Shown: piece by piece, positions 24,785-31,500 of the stretch
Position numbering within the stretch: position 1 is the first letter of the stretch
How the letters are laid out: every line of letters starts with the position of its first letter
NCBI GenBank assembly: GCA_910584185.1
Contig: CAJTYC010000007.1
Span: 1 to 48,630, forward strand
DNA: 48,630 nucleotides
Direction of reading: 5' to 3'
Origin: an uncultured Muribaculaceae bacterium
GTDB taxonomy: Bacteria; Bacteroidota; Bacteroidia; Bacteroidales; Muribaculaceae
Notes under the pieces: model-generated
Told to the model about the DNA's origin: nothing
The model's database searches: none
Seen by the model: the letters and a program-made list of their open reading frames with translations, nothing else
Made by a program: the position numbers and the translations under genes

Positions 24785-24816
24785 CAAAAATACAACTCCT
24801 CTCACACATTTGCAAG
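24785..24816 (-). promoter_or_regulatory. candidate promoter for pyrE
   Basis: On the minus strand, CTTG (24816-24813; consensus TTTG) is followed after 20 bases by TATTTTTG (24792-24785). The start would be near 24780, over 300 bases upstream of the pyrE ATG. Confidence 0.45.
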
Positions 24817-24863
24817 TTTCGAGAGTAAAAAAAATTTAATTCTTTATTCTTTTTGCAATTGAG

Positions 24864-25535
24864 TCAGAATGTTACACCGAGTGTCAGCAGCGAAATTTTT
24901 GCCGTCGGCACTGCCTTGAGCAGCGACTCGGCGGCCGAAGTCAGTGTGCTCCCGGTGGTGCAGACATCGTCTACGAGCAGTATGTGGCGGTGCGCGAGCC
25001 GTTCCGGGCGACGCACCCTGAAAATGCCTGCCGTATTGGGCCGCCTTTGCTCAAGCGTCAAGGCTGTCTGGGTGCGGTGACGCTTCACCGCTTTCAGCTC
25101 ATGGCTCACCGGTATCATTGAAGCCTGCGACAAGCCTTCGCATATCACATTCACCTGGTTATAACCACGTTTTGCCTGCTTCATGAAGTGCATCGGCACC
25201 GGCATCAACAGGTCTATGTCGCTCATGAAGCCGGTGGTGAAAAGCTCCGTGCCGACAAGCCGGCCGAGCATCAACCCTACATTGCGGAAGTGCCTGTACT
25301 TCAAATCAGTAATCAGCTGGGCGAGTTCGGAGCCGCGAGAGTAAAAGAAATGTCCGGTGGCACGTTCGAAAGGAAACAAGCCCATGAAACGTTGCTCCAT
25401 GCCGTTATCCTTGCGCTGATGATAGAGCGTGCGCGGCAACCTGGCAAGACATGAGGCGCACACGCAATCTTCGGTCTTGCCTAACGGCAAGCCGCACAAA
25501 TGGCATACTCTTGGGAACAGATAACTCAGCAACAT
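24864..25535 (-). CDS. comF: ComF family protein (phosphoribosyltransferase fold)
   Basis: The protein has 223 aa. The N-terminal zinc-ribbon Cys pairs are in VCHLCGLPLGKTEDCVCASC; the C-terminal half is a phosphoribosyltransferase domain with the PRPP loop HILLVDDVCTTGSTLTSAAE, and KQAKRGYNQVNVICEGLS is the usual block between them. ComF proteins take part in DNA uptake in competent species; in Bacteroidales the role is untested. The gene follows recX, from which it is separated by a nonamer array, and lies in a prmC-recX-comF run. Confidence 0.92.
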   Translation of the reverse strand: MLLSYLFPRVCHLCGLPLGKTEDCVCASCLARLPRTLYHQRKDNGMEQRFMGLFPFERATGHFFYSRGSELAQLITDLKYRHFRNVGLMLGRLVGTELFTTGFMSDIDLLMPVPMHFMKQAKRGYNQVNVICEGLSQASMIPVSHELKAVKRHRTQTALTLEQRRPNTAGIFRVRRPERLAHRHILLVDDVCTTGSTLTSAAESLLKAVPTAKISLLTLGVTF

Positions 25536-25554
25536 TTTCAGATGGGGCTTAACT

Positions 25555-25601
25555 TAATAGGGCCGATAGGGCTGATAAGGCTAATAGGGGCTAAAAGGCT
25601 A
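25555..25601 (-). repeat. five-copy degenerate nonamer array overlapping the recX stop
   Basis: Units of exactly 9 bases: taatagggc (25555), cgatagggc (25564), tgataaggc (25573), taatagggg (25582), ctaaaaggc (25591), ending in the recX stop (TAG, 25601-25599). The consensus is roughly tnatagggc. It fills most of the 63-base spacer before comF. Confidence 0.8.
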
Positions 25602-26075
25602 CCGGGGTTGCTCGGATACCATCTTCCTTATCTGGGCTATTGCAGGAGTTGATTCGAAGCCTCGCGACAGCAGGTGACGGTAGAGCTTTATGCGGTCTTC
25701 CTTGGTCGTGAGGTCGAGCTGTGCAGCCTTTGCCTTTGCTGCCCTTGCCACAGCTGCCTCATAGTCCTGCTGGTCTATGGCGTTGAGGGCATTTGACGCC
25801 ACCGTGCCAAAGATTCGCTTCGAGGCGAGCCCGGCGCGTATCTTCAATCTCCCCCACGACGAGAAGCGCACCTTGTCGCGAGCATAGGCAGCCGCGAAGC
25901 GGGCATTGTCGACAAACTTCCGCTCGCGCAACTCATGAAGCACCCAATCTATATCGCCGGCCGATAGCTGCTTGGCCTGCAGCTTCTTGATTATATCGGC
26001 TTCGCACTGCTCCGACCTGGCGCACAGACCGGCCATCTTGACGAGCATCTCCTCTTTTGTGTATTGTCGCTTCAT
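25599..26075 (-). CDS. recX: regulatory protein RecX
   Basis: The protein has 158 aa and consists of RecX three-helix repeats: MLVKMAGLCARSEQCEADIIKKLQAKQL, DWVLHELRERKFVDNARFAAAYARDKVRFSSWGRLKIRAGL and KLYRHLLSRGFESTPAIAQI. RecX binds RecA filaments and limits recombinase activity. recA is not in this window, which is usual for Bacteroidales. The gene lies between prmC and comF, with tandem-repeat spacers on both sides (9 nonamers upstream, 5 downstream). Confidence 0.92.
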   Translation of the reverse strand: MKRQYTKEEMLVKMAGLCARSEQCEADIIKKLQAKQLSAGDIDWVLHELRERKFVDNARFAAAYARDKVRFSSWGRLKIRAGLASKRIFGTVASNALNAIDQQDYEAAVARAAKAKAAQLDLTTKEDRIKLYRHLLSRGFESTPAIAQIRKMVSEQPR

Positions 26076-26100
26076 TTTGGTTCTTTTGATTTGATTTTAT

Positions 26101-26181
26101 GTCTGACCCGTCTGACTTGTCTGACTTGTCGGACTTGTCGGACTTGTCGGGCTTGTCGGAGTTGTCGGAGTTGTCGGACTT
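26101..26181 (-). repeat. nine-copy nonamer array (gtcggactt) after prmC
   Basis: Exactly nine units of 9 bases: gtctgaccc, gtctgactt, gtctgactt, gtcggactt, gtcggactt, gtcgggctt, gtcggagtt, gtcggagtt, gtcggactt. The array ends 5 bases from the prmC stop (26187) and fills most of the 111-base spacer before recX. Its unit is the same as that of the dgt array at 19843-19896. Plus-strand frames through it translate as DLS repeats, which I regard as chance. Confidence 0.95.
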
Positions 26182-26186
26182 TCCAG

Positions 26187-27050
26187 CTAATTTGGCTTTA
26201 TTGCTGTGGCGAAGCGCACTTTATTGTGAGAGTCGCGTCTCAACTCCACTTCTGCGTATCCTTGCGATTCGAGCATCTTAGCCAAGTCTTCGGCATAGAG
26301 AGGATTTATCTCGAAGTATAGTCTGCCCTCCTCGGCGAGTGCCTTGCGCCCTACCTCGGCAATCCGGCTGTAATATATTAAGGGGTTGTCGTCGGGCACG
26401 AACAGTGCAAGGTGCGGCTCGTGGTCGAGCACATTCTCCTCCATATCTTTCTTCTCGCTCTCAGCTATATAGGGGGGATTGCTCACTATAATGTCAAACG
26501 AATCTTCAGCCGGCTCATAGGTGAATATGTCGACCTTAAATAGGTCTATATCAGCCTTGAACGCATCGGCATTACGGCGAGCCACGGCGAGCGCATCGTC
26601 GGAGAGGTCTATTGCCGTCACTTTGGGGAAGCGCAGACACCGAGACAGGGCTATGGCGATCGCCCCCGAACCGGTGCCGACATCGAGCACCCTCAGGTCC
26701 GACTCCTTATTTTGCTCCACAATCAAGTCGACGAGCTCGGCAGTTTCCGGCCTCGGTATCAGCACGCCGGGGGCCACATACAGGTCCATGCCGTAGAAAT
26801 AGGCCTCCCCCACCACATACTGCACCGGCTCGCCTCCGAGCACACGCTTCACGGCATCGCGCACCTTGCCGCAAAGCCAATCGCTTGCTAACCGCTCGCC
26901 ATTAATCACAAGATTGGTGACATCCCACCCCTTGAAGGCATGAAACATCAGGCGCACCATATCGCGGGCCTCGCCCTCGGCAAATCGCTCGCGCAACTCA
27001 GCCCTCGCACCGGCGGCAAGGGCATTCACAGTAATCTTCTCTGTCTGCAT
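26187..27050 (-). CDS. prmC: release factor glutamine N5-methyltransferase
   Basis: The protein has 287 aa. The N-terminal helical domain is followed by VGEAYFYGMDLYVAPGVLIPRPETAELVD, the SAM-binding loop VLDVGTGSGAIAIALSRCL and the catalytic motif IVSNPPYIAESEKKDM. PrmC methylates the Gln of the GGQ motif in RF1 and RF2. It is the first gene of the prmC-recX-comF run and diverges from parE. A well-formed promoter lies so close to the ATG that the leader would have only about 5 bases. Confidence 0.95.
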   Translation of the reverse strand: MQTEKITVNALAAGARAELRERFAEGEARDMVRLMFHAFKGWDVTNLVINGERLASDWLCGKVRDAVKRVLGGEPVQYVVGEAYFYGMDLYVAPGVLIPRPETAELVDLIVEQNKESDLRVLDVGTGSGAIAIALSRCLRFPKVTAIDLSDDALAVARRNADAFKADIDLFKVDIFTYEPAEDSFDIIVSNPPYIAESEKKDMEENVLDHEPHLALFVPDDNPLIYYSRIAEVGRKALAEEGRLYFEINPLYAEDLAKMLESQGYAEVELRRDSHNKVRFATAIKPN

Positions 27051-27058
27051 ATCGACTA

Positions 27059-27089
27059 CAAATTTAGCATATAGTGCAAATTATTCAAA
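27059..27089 (-). promoter_or_regulatory. promoter for prmC-recX-comF
   Basis: On the minus strand, TTTG (27089-27086) is followed after 19 bases by TAAATTTG (27066-27059), a full consensus match. The expected start, near 27055, is only about 5 bases before the prmC ATG (27050), so translation would be nearly leaderless. Confidence 0.7.
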
Positions 27090-27109
27090 CAAATCCGAAA
27101 TATTTTTTG

Positions 27110-27117
27110 TATTTTTG
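27110..27117 (+). promoter_or_regulatory. possible -7 box for parE
   Basis: TATTTTTG matches TAnnTTTG. No TTTG lies 19-21 bases upstream, so the -33 element is poor. The predicted start would be about 80 bases before the parE ATG. Confidence 0.35.
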
Positions 27118-27201
27118 CAGATTGGAAACATCTTTACAAGTTGCAGCCAAGACAGAGCTGCATCATACAATTCTCCCAACACAACGACAGACCAAATAAA
27201 T

Positions 27202-29220
27202 ATGAGTGAAGATCTATTCGACAACATAGAGGCGGAAGAGACTGCTGCTGAGGTTATCGAGACCTCGTCGGCAGCAGGTTCCTATACCGACGACTCCATC
27301 CAGACACTTAGCTGGAACGAGCACATACGCCGCCGACCGGGTATGTATATCGGCAAACTCGGCGACGGTTCACATACCGACGACGGCATCTACATCCTGC
27401 TCAAAGAGGTGATCGACAACTCCATAGATGAGTTCAAGATGAAAGCCGGCTCACGCATCGACGTCACCCTCAGCGAAGAGGGAGAGGTGATGGTGCGCGA
27501 CTACGGACGAGGCATACCTCTTGGCAAGGTGAAGAACGTAGCATCTGAAATCAACACAGGCGGCAAGTTTGACGATAAGAACTTCAAGAAGTCGGTGGGT
27601 CTGAACGGTGTGGGTCTGAAGGCGGTCAACGCCTTGTCGGAGAGCTGCACGGTGCGCAGTGTGCGCGACGGCAAGAAAGTCACGGTGGAGTTTGAGAAGG
27701 GTGTGCTGATATCGGAGTCCGGCCAGGAGGACACCAATGAGGAGAATGGCACATACGTGCGCTTCAAGCCCGACAACCTGCTCTTCCCCAACTTCGCCTT
27801 CAACCCCGAGACGGTGGAGACGATGATAGAGCATTACACCTATCTCAACACCGGGCTCCAGATATTTTACAACGGCAAGCGTTACCTGTCGCGCCACGGT
27901 CTGCTCGACTTGCTGAAGGATAATATGACCTCCGCTCCGCTCTATCCAATCATACACCTTAAGGGTGAGGATATCGAGGTTGTGCTTACTCATACTGACC
28001 AGAACGGTGAAGAGTATTACTCCTTTGTCAACGGGCAGCACACCACGCAGGGTGGCACGCACCTCACTGCATTTCGCGAACATGTGAGCCGCACCATCAA
28101 GGAGTTCTCCGGCAAAGGTTACGAATATTCCGACATACGCAACGGCATGGTGGCGGCTGTGAGCGTCGGCATCCAGGAGCCGGTGTTCGAGTCGCAGACC
28201 AAGACGAAACTCGGCAGCAAGGAGGTGGAGCCCGGCGGCACATTGACAGTCAACAAGTTTATCGGCGACTTCCTGAAGAAGGAGCTCGATGACTTCCTGC
28301 ACAAGAATCCCGACATAGCCGAGGCCATGCTCACCAAAATCTCCCGTTCGGAGAAGGAGCGCAAGTCTATGGCCGGCGTGGCGAAGCTCGCCCGCGAGAA
28401 GGCGAAGAAGGTGAGCCTTCACAACCGCAAGCTGCGCGATTGCCGCATACACTACAACGACACCCTGAAGCTTAAGAAGAGCAAGGATAGCGACATTGAG
28501 CTTGACCCACGCGAAGACTCTGCAATCTTCATCACCGAGGGAGACTCCGCATCGGGCACCATCACCAAGGTGCGCAACGCCGAGACCCAGGCAGTATTCT
28601 CGCTGCGAGGCAAGCCGCTCAACTCATACGGCATGACCCAGGAGGTGGTGTATAAGAATGACGAGTTCAACCTGCTCCAGGCCGCGCTCAACATAGAGGA
28701 TGGCATAGAGGGGCTGCGCTACAACAAAGTGATTATCGCTACCGATGCCGATGTCGACGGCATGCACATACGCCTGCTTGTCATCACGTTCTTCCTCATG
28801 TTTTTCCCCGACCTTATCAAGAAAGGTCACGTCTACATATTGCAGACACCCCTCTTCCGCGTGCGCGACAAGAACGCCGTGCGCCGCAACGCCAAGAAGG
28901 GACGCGCCCGTAAGGCCAAGGAGGGGGAAGAGGCCGGGCAGAAGAAAGACACTTATTACTGCTACACCGACGAGGAGCGGGAGAAGGCAATCGCCCTGTT
29001 TGGAGCCAACGCCGAAATCACCCGATTCAAAGGACTCGGCGAAATCAACGATGCGGAGTTTGCCGAGTTTATCGGTCCTGACATGAGGCTCGACCAGGTG
29101 AAGCTGAAGCGCGAGGATATCCCCGATCAGCTCATGGAGTTCTATATGGGCAAAAACACCATGGAACGTCAGAACTTCATCATCAACAACCTTGTGGTGG
29201 AGGATGACTCGGAGATTTAA
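27202..29220 (+). CDS. parE: DNA topoisomerase IV subunit B
   Basis: The frame is open from 27115, but MSEDLFDN at 27202 is the likely start, giving 672 aa. The GHKL ATPase part shows RRRPGMYIGKLG, LKEVIDNSIDEF, VRDYGRGIPLG and KSVGLNGVGLKAVNALS; the TOPRIM part shows FITEGDSASGT, LRGKPLN and ATDADVDGMHIR; the end has RFKGLGEIN. With ParC it decatenates daughter chromosomes. ParE rather than GyrB is chosen from overall length, GLGE context and the coaD neighbour I associate with ParE in Bacteroidales; GyrB would normally be longer in these bacteria. parC is not in the window. Confidence 0.88.
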   Translation: MSEDLFDNIEAEETAAEVIETSSAAGSYTDDSIQTLSWNEHIRRRPGMYIGKLGDGSHTDDGIYILLKEVIDNSIDEFKMKAGSRIDVTLSEEGEVMVRDYGRGIPLGKVKNVASEINTGGKFDDKNFKKSVGLNGVGLKAVNALSESCTVRSVRDGKKVTVEFEKGVLISESGQEDTNEENGTYVRFKPDNLLFPNFAFNPETVETMIEHYTYLNTGLQIFYNGKRYLSRHGLLDLLKDNMTSAPLYPIIHLKGEDIEVVLTHTDQNGEEYYSFVNGQHTTQGGTHLTAFREHVSRTIKEFSGKGYEYSDIRNGMVAAVSVGIQEPVFESQTKTKLGSKEVEPGGTLTVNKFIGDFLKKELDDFLHKNPDIAEAMLTKISRSEKERKSMAGVAKLAREKAKKVSLHNRKLRDCRIHYNDTLKLKKSKDSDIELDPREDSAIFITEGDSASGTITKVRNAETQAVFSLRGKPLNSYGMTQEVVYKNDEFNLLQAALNIEDGIEGLRYNKVIIATDADVDGMHIRLLVITFFLMFFPDLIKKGHVYILQTPLFRVRDKNAVRRNAKKGRARKAKEGEEAGQKKDTYYCYTDEEREKAIALFGANAEITRFKGLGEINDAEFAEFIGPDMRLDQVKLKREDIPDQLMEFYMGKNTMERQNFIINNLVVEDDSEI

Positions 29221-29230
29221 CTAATTTGTT

Positions 29231-29265
29231 AAGAGGAATTAGGAAAGAGGAATTAGGAATTGGTT
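29231..29265 (+). repeat. heptamer repeats between parE and coaD
   Basis: aagaggaattagga is present twice in a row (29231-29244 and 29245-29258) and continues as attggtt. The underlying period is 7: aagagga, attagga, aagagga, attagga, attggtt. The array starts 10 bases after the parE stop. Confidence 0.75.
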
Positions 29266-29285
29266 GCTTCCGATTATTGATTCAT

Positions 29286-29750
29286 ATGGAGAATTTTAAG
29301 GAGCGGGTGGCATTTTACCCCGGGAGTTTCAACCCCTTTACTGTCGGGCATGCCGACATCGTGAGGCGTGCGTTGACGGTTTGCGACCGCTTGGTGGTGG
29401 CACTCGGCCACAACCCCGCCAAGAAGGGTTATGACGCTTCCGAACTTGCCGGACGCATCAGGGACATATATGCCGACGAGCCGCGAGTCAGCGTGCTGGT
29501 TTATGACGGGCTCAGCGCACACGCGGCCCGCGAAGCCGGGGCCTCGTTCATGATCAGGGGTGTGCGAAGCAGCGCCGACTTCGAGTTTGAGCGCACCCTG
29601 GCCGAAACAAACCTTAAGGTGTTCGGCATAGAGACATTGCTCATGCCGGCAACACCGGAACTCGCCTTCGTCTCGTCGAGCATGGTGAGGGAACTGCAAA
29701 GCTTCGGCCAGGACGCATCGGAGTTTATCCCGAAAGCCAAACAAAGATGA
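29286..29750 (+). CDS. coaD: pantetheine-phosphate adenylyltransferase
   Basis: The start is ATG at 29286 (MENFKERVAFYPGSFNPFTVGHADIVRRAL), giving 154 aa; the longer frame has no family match. The nucleotidyltransferase motif is FYPGSFNPFTVGH (HxGH-type; here TVGH), and ASFMIRGVRSSADFEFE and PELAFVSSSMVRELQSFG are the other family blocks. The enzyme adds AMP to 4'-phosphopantetheine, the penultimate step of CoA synthesis. It lies between parE and an S41 protease, with short tandem repeats in the spacer on each side. Confidence 0.95.
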   Translation: MENFKERVAFYPGSFNPFTVGHADIVRRALTVCDRLVVALGHNPAKKGYDASELAGRIRDIYADEPRVSVLVYDGLSAHAAREAGASFMIRGVRSSADFEFERTLAETNLKVFGIETLLMPATPELAFVSSSMVRELQSFGQDASEFIPKAKQR

Positions 29751-29753
29751 CGC

Positions 29754-29809
29754 AATGTCAAAATGTCAAAATCAAAATGACATAATGACATTTTGACATA
29801 ATGATATGA
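29754..29809 (+). repeat. octamer repeats with a 14-bp inverted repeat after coaD
   Basis: From 29754, units of 8: aatgtcaa, aatgtcaa, aatcaaaa, tgacataa, tgacattt, tgacataa, tgatatga. The left and right halves are complementary: atgtcaaaatgtca (29755-29768) is the exact reverse complement of 29786-29799, with a 17-base loop. It starts 3 bases after the coaD stop. It could fold into a hairpin, but no U run follows. Confidence 0.75.
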
Positions 29810-29840
29810 AGACAAAAATCCAAGTGATAAAAGATTGATT

Positions 29841-31454
29841 ATGAAAAAATTATTATATACAATCATTGCAATGGCAAGCGTGGTGGCCGTCATGGCCATG
29901 GCCCAACGCGTGCCCTACGACCAGAAGCTCCGCATGGCAGAGCTGGTCATCTCAGACTACTATGTAGACACCGTGAACGAGGAGAAAATCACCGAGGCTG
30001 CCATACGCAGCATGCTCGAGGAGCTCGACCCTCACTCGCAATACTCCAACGCCGAAGAAACCCGCGAACTCAACGAGCCGCTCGCCGGCAATTTCAGCGG
30101 TGTGGGTATCACCTTCAATATGGTGAAAGACACTCTATATGTGATTTCCACGGTGAGCGGTGGCCCGTCGGAGCGTGTGGGAATACTCGCCGGCGACCGC
30201 ATAATCTCGGTCAACGACACCTCGATAGCCGGCGTGAAGATGAAAAACAGCGACATCATGAAGCGCCTGCGCGGGCCTAAAGGCACCGAAGTCGACGTGA
30301 AGGTGCTCCGCAGCAATGCCGGAGTGACCGACTCCATCAACTTCCGCATAACACGTGCCGACATACCCATCTACAGCGTGGATGCCGCATACATGGCCGA
30401 CCCCAACACCGGCTACATACGCATAAGCCGCTTTGCTGCCGACACCTACAAGGAGTTTGCCAATGCTGTCAAAGACCTTAACAAGCAGGGCATGAAGCAG
30501 CTGATCCTCGACCTCACCGACAATGGCGGCGGTTATCTCAACGCAGCCGTCGACATACTCGGCGAGATACTCGAACCGGGCAACACGGCAGTATATACCG
30601 AAGGGCGCAAGTCTCCGCGCTATGACTTCAAGGCGCACCCCGGCAGCCACAAGCCGCTGCTCGACGGCAAACGCGTGGTGGTTATGGCCAACCAATACAG
30701 CGCCTCCGCCTCGGAGATTACCTCGGGTGCAATACAGGATTGGGACAGGGGTGTGATCGTGGGTAGGCGCACGTTCGGCAAGGGGCTTGTGCAGCGTCCG
30801 TTCCCATTTCCCGACGGCTCTATGATTCGCCTCACCATGGCGCACTATTACACACCGACGGGCCGCGACATCCAGAAGCCTTACAAGTCGGGCGACAGCA
30901 AGGAATATCGCCACGACATAATAGACCGTCTCAACAGCGGCGAACTGATGCATGCCGATTCGATAAAATATATCGACTCGCTTAAGGTGAACACCCTGCG
31001 CACCGGAAGGACAATATATGGTGGCGGCGGAATATCGCCCGACATATTCGTGCCGCTCGACACCACCGACTTCACCAAATATTATCGCGACGTGACAGCC
31101 AAGGGCGCCATCAACCAGTTCGCCATAAAATATGTGGACCAAAACCGTAAGGAGATTCGCAAGCGTTTCAAGACCGACCTCGACTATGTGAATGGCTTCG
31201 AAGTGACACCACGGATGCTCGCCGACCTCTACGCGCTCGCCGAGAAAGAGGGTGTGAAGCCGGATGCCGAACAGGCCAAACAGAGCGAACCAATCTTCAA
31301 GATGGTGCTCAAAGGTCTGATAGGTCGCGACATATACGACCAGTCCACCTATTATAAAGTTTACAACCAATACGACCCGATTTTCAAGGAAGCAATCCGT
31401 GTAATCAACTCCGGTGATTACGACAAACTGCTTCACCCCTCTGCATCCAAGTGA
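29841..31454 (+). CDS. S41 family carboxy-terminal processing protease
   Basis: The start is ATG at 29841 (MKKLLYTIIAMASVVAVMAMA), giving 537 aa with a signal sequence, so the enzyme is periplasmic or membrane-bound. A PDZ domain lies at about residues 85-170 (GNFSGVGITFNMVKDTLYVISTVSGGPSERVGILAGDRIISVN). The catalytic region shows GYIRISRF, LILDLTDNGGGYLNAAVDI, the Ser in ANQYSASASEITSGAIQD and the Lys in GRRTFGKGLVQRPF. Family members trim C termini of envelope proteins; the substrate is unknown. It follows coaD and precedes a DUF3078-type protein. The sequence atccaagtgataa lies on both sides of the gene (29818-29830 and 31445-31457). Confidence 0.93.
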   Translation: MKKLLYTIIAMASVVAVMAMAQRVPYDQKLRMAELVISDYYVDTVNEEKITEAAIRSMLEELDPHSQYSNAEETRELNEPLAGNFSGVGITFNMVKDTLYVISTVSGGPSERVGILAGDRIISVNDTSIAGVKMKNSDIMKRLRGPKGTEVDVKVLRSNAGVTDSINFRITRADIPIYSVDAAYMADPNTGYIRISRFAADTYKEFANAVKDLNKQGMKQLILDLTDNGGGYLNAAVDILGEILEPGNTAVYTEGRKSPRYDFKAHPGSHKPLLDGKRVVVMANQYSASASEITSGAIQDWDRGVIVGRRTFGKGLVQRPFPFPDGSMIRLTMAHYYTPTGRDIQKPYKSGDSKEYRHDIIDRLNSGELMHADSIKYIDSLKVNTLRTGRTIYGGGGISPDIFVPLDTTDFTKYYRDVTAKGAINQFAIKYVDQNRKEIRKRFKTDLDYVNGFEVTPRMLADLYALAEKEGVKPDAEQAKQSEPIFKMVLKGLIGRDIYDQSTYYKVYNQYDPIFKEAIRVINSGDYDKLLHPSASK

Positions 31455-31479
31455 TAAGATACATCCAAGTGATGAGATT
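31444..31479 (+). repeat. 18-base tandem duplication overlapping the S41 stop
   Basis: catccaagtgataagata (31444-31461) is followed by catccaagtgatgagatt (31462-31479): 16 of 18 bases agree. The stop of the S41 gene (TGA, 31452-31454) lies inside the first copy. Confidence 0.8.
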
Positions 31480-31500
31480 TTGAAACATCAGGACTAACTA

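Larger units (their letters stand above)
24498..24863. other. 366-bp AT-rich gap upstream of pyrE: leader with palindrome
   Basis: No full-size gene is seen. From the comF side it holds a candidate pyrE promoter (24785-24816), a 23-codon frame (24689-24760, minus) and repeats of TAGGCAA/TTGCCTA: a 9-bp hairpin taggcaaat (24579-24587) / atttgccta (24595-24603), a further taggcaa at 24571-24577 and ttgcctaa at 24699-24706. If the promoter is real, pyrE has a leader of about 310 bases. Confidence 0.6.

Noticed and set aside
26101..26181. CRISPR array at the prmC-recX repeats
   Set aside because: Units are contiguous 9-mers without spacers, and no cas genes are present.
26099..26281. Plus-strand frames translating as DLSDLSDL or TCRTCRTC repeats
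   Set aside because: They are translations of the nonamer array, run into antisense of prmC and have no sensible start.
27451..28452. 333-codon minus-strand frame inside parE
   Set aside because: It is an antisense shadow caused by codon bias of parE; no signal, motif or upstream promoter.
30135..31436. 433-codon open frame on the minus strand inside the S41 gene
   Set aside because: It is antisense to a well-supported protease, has no start context, and its His-rich translation matches no known protein pattern.
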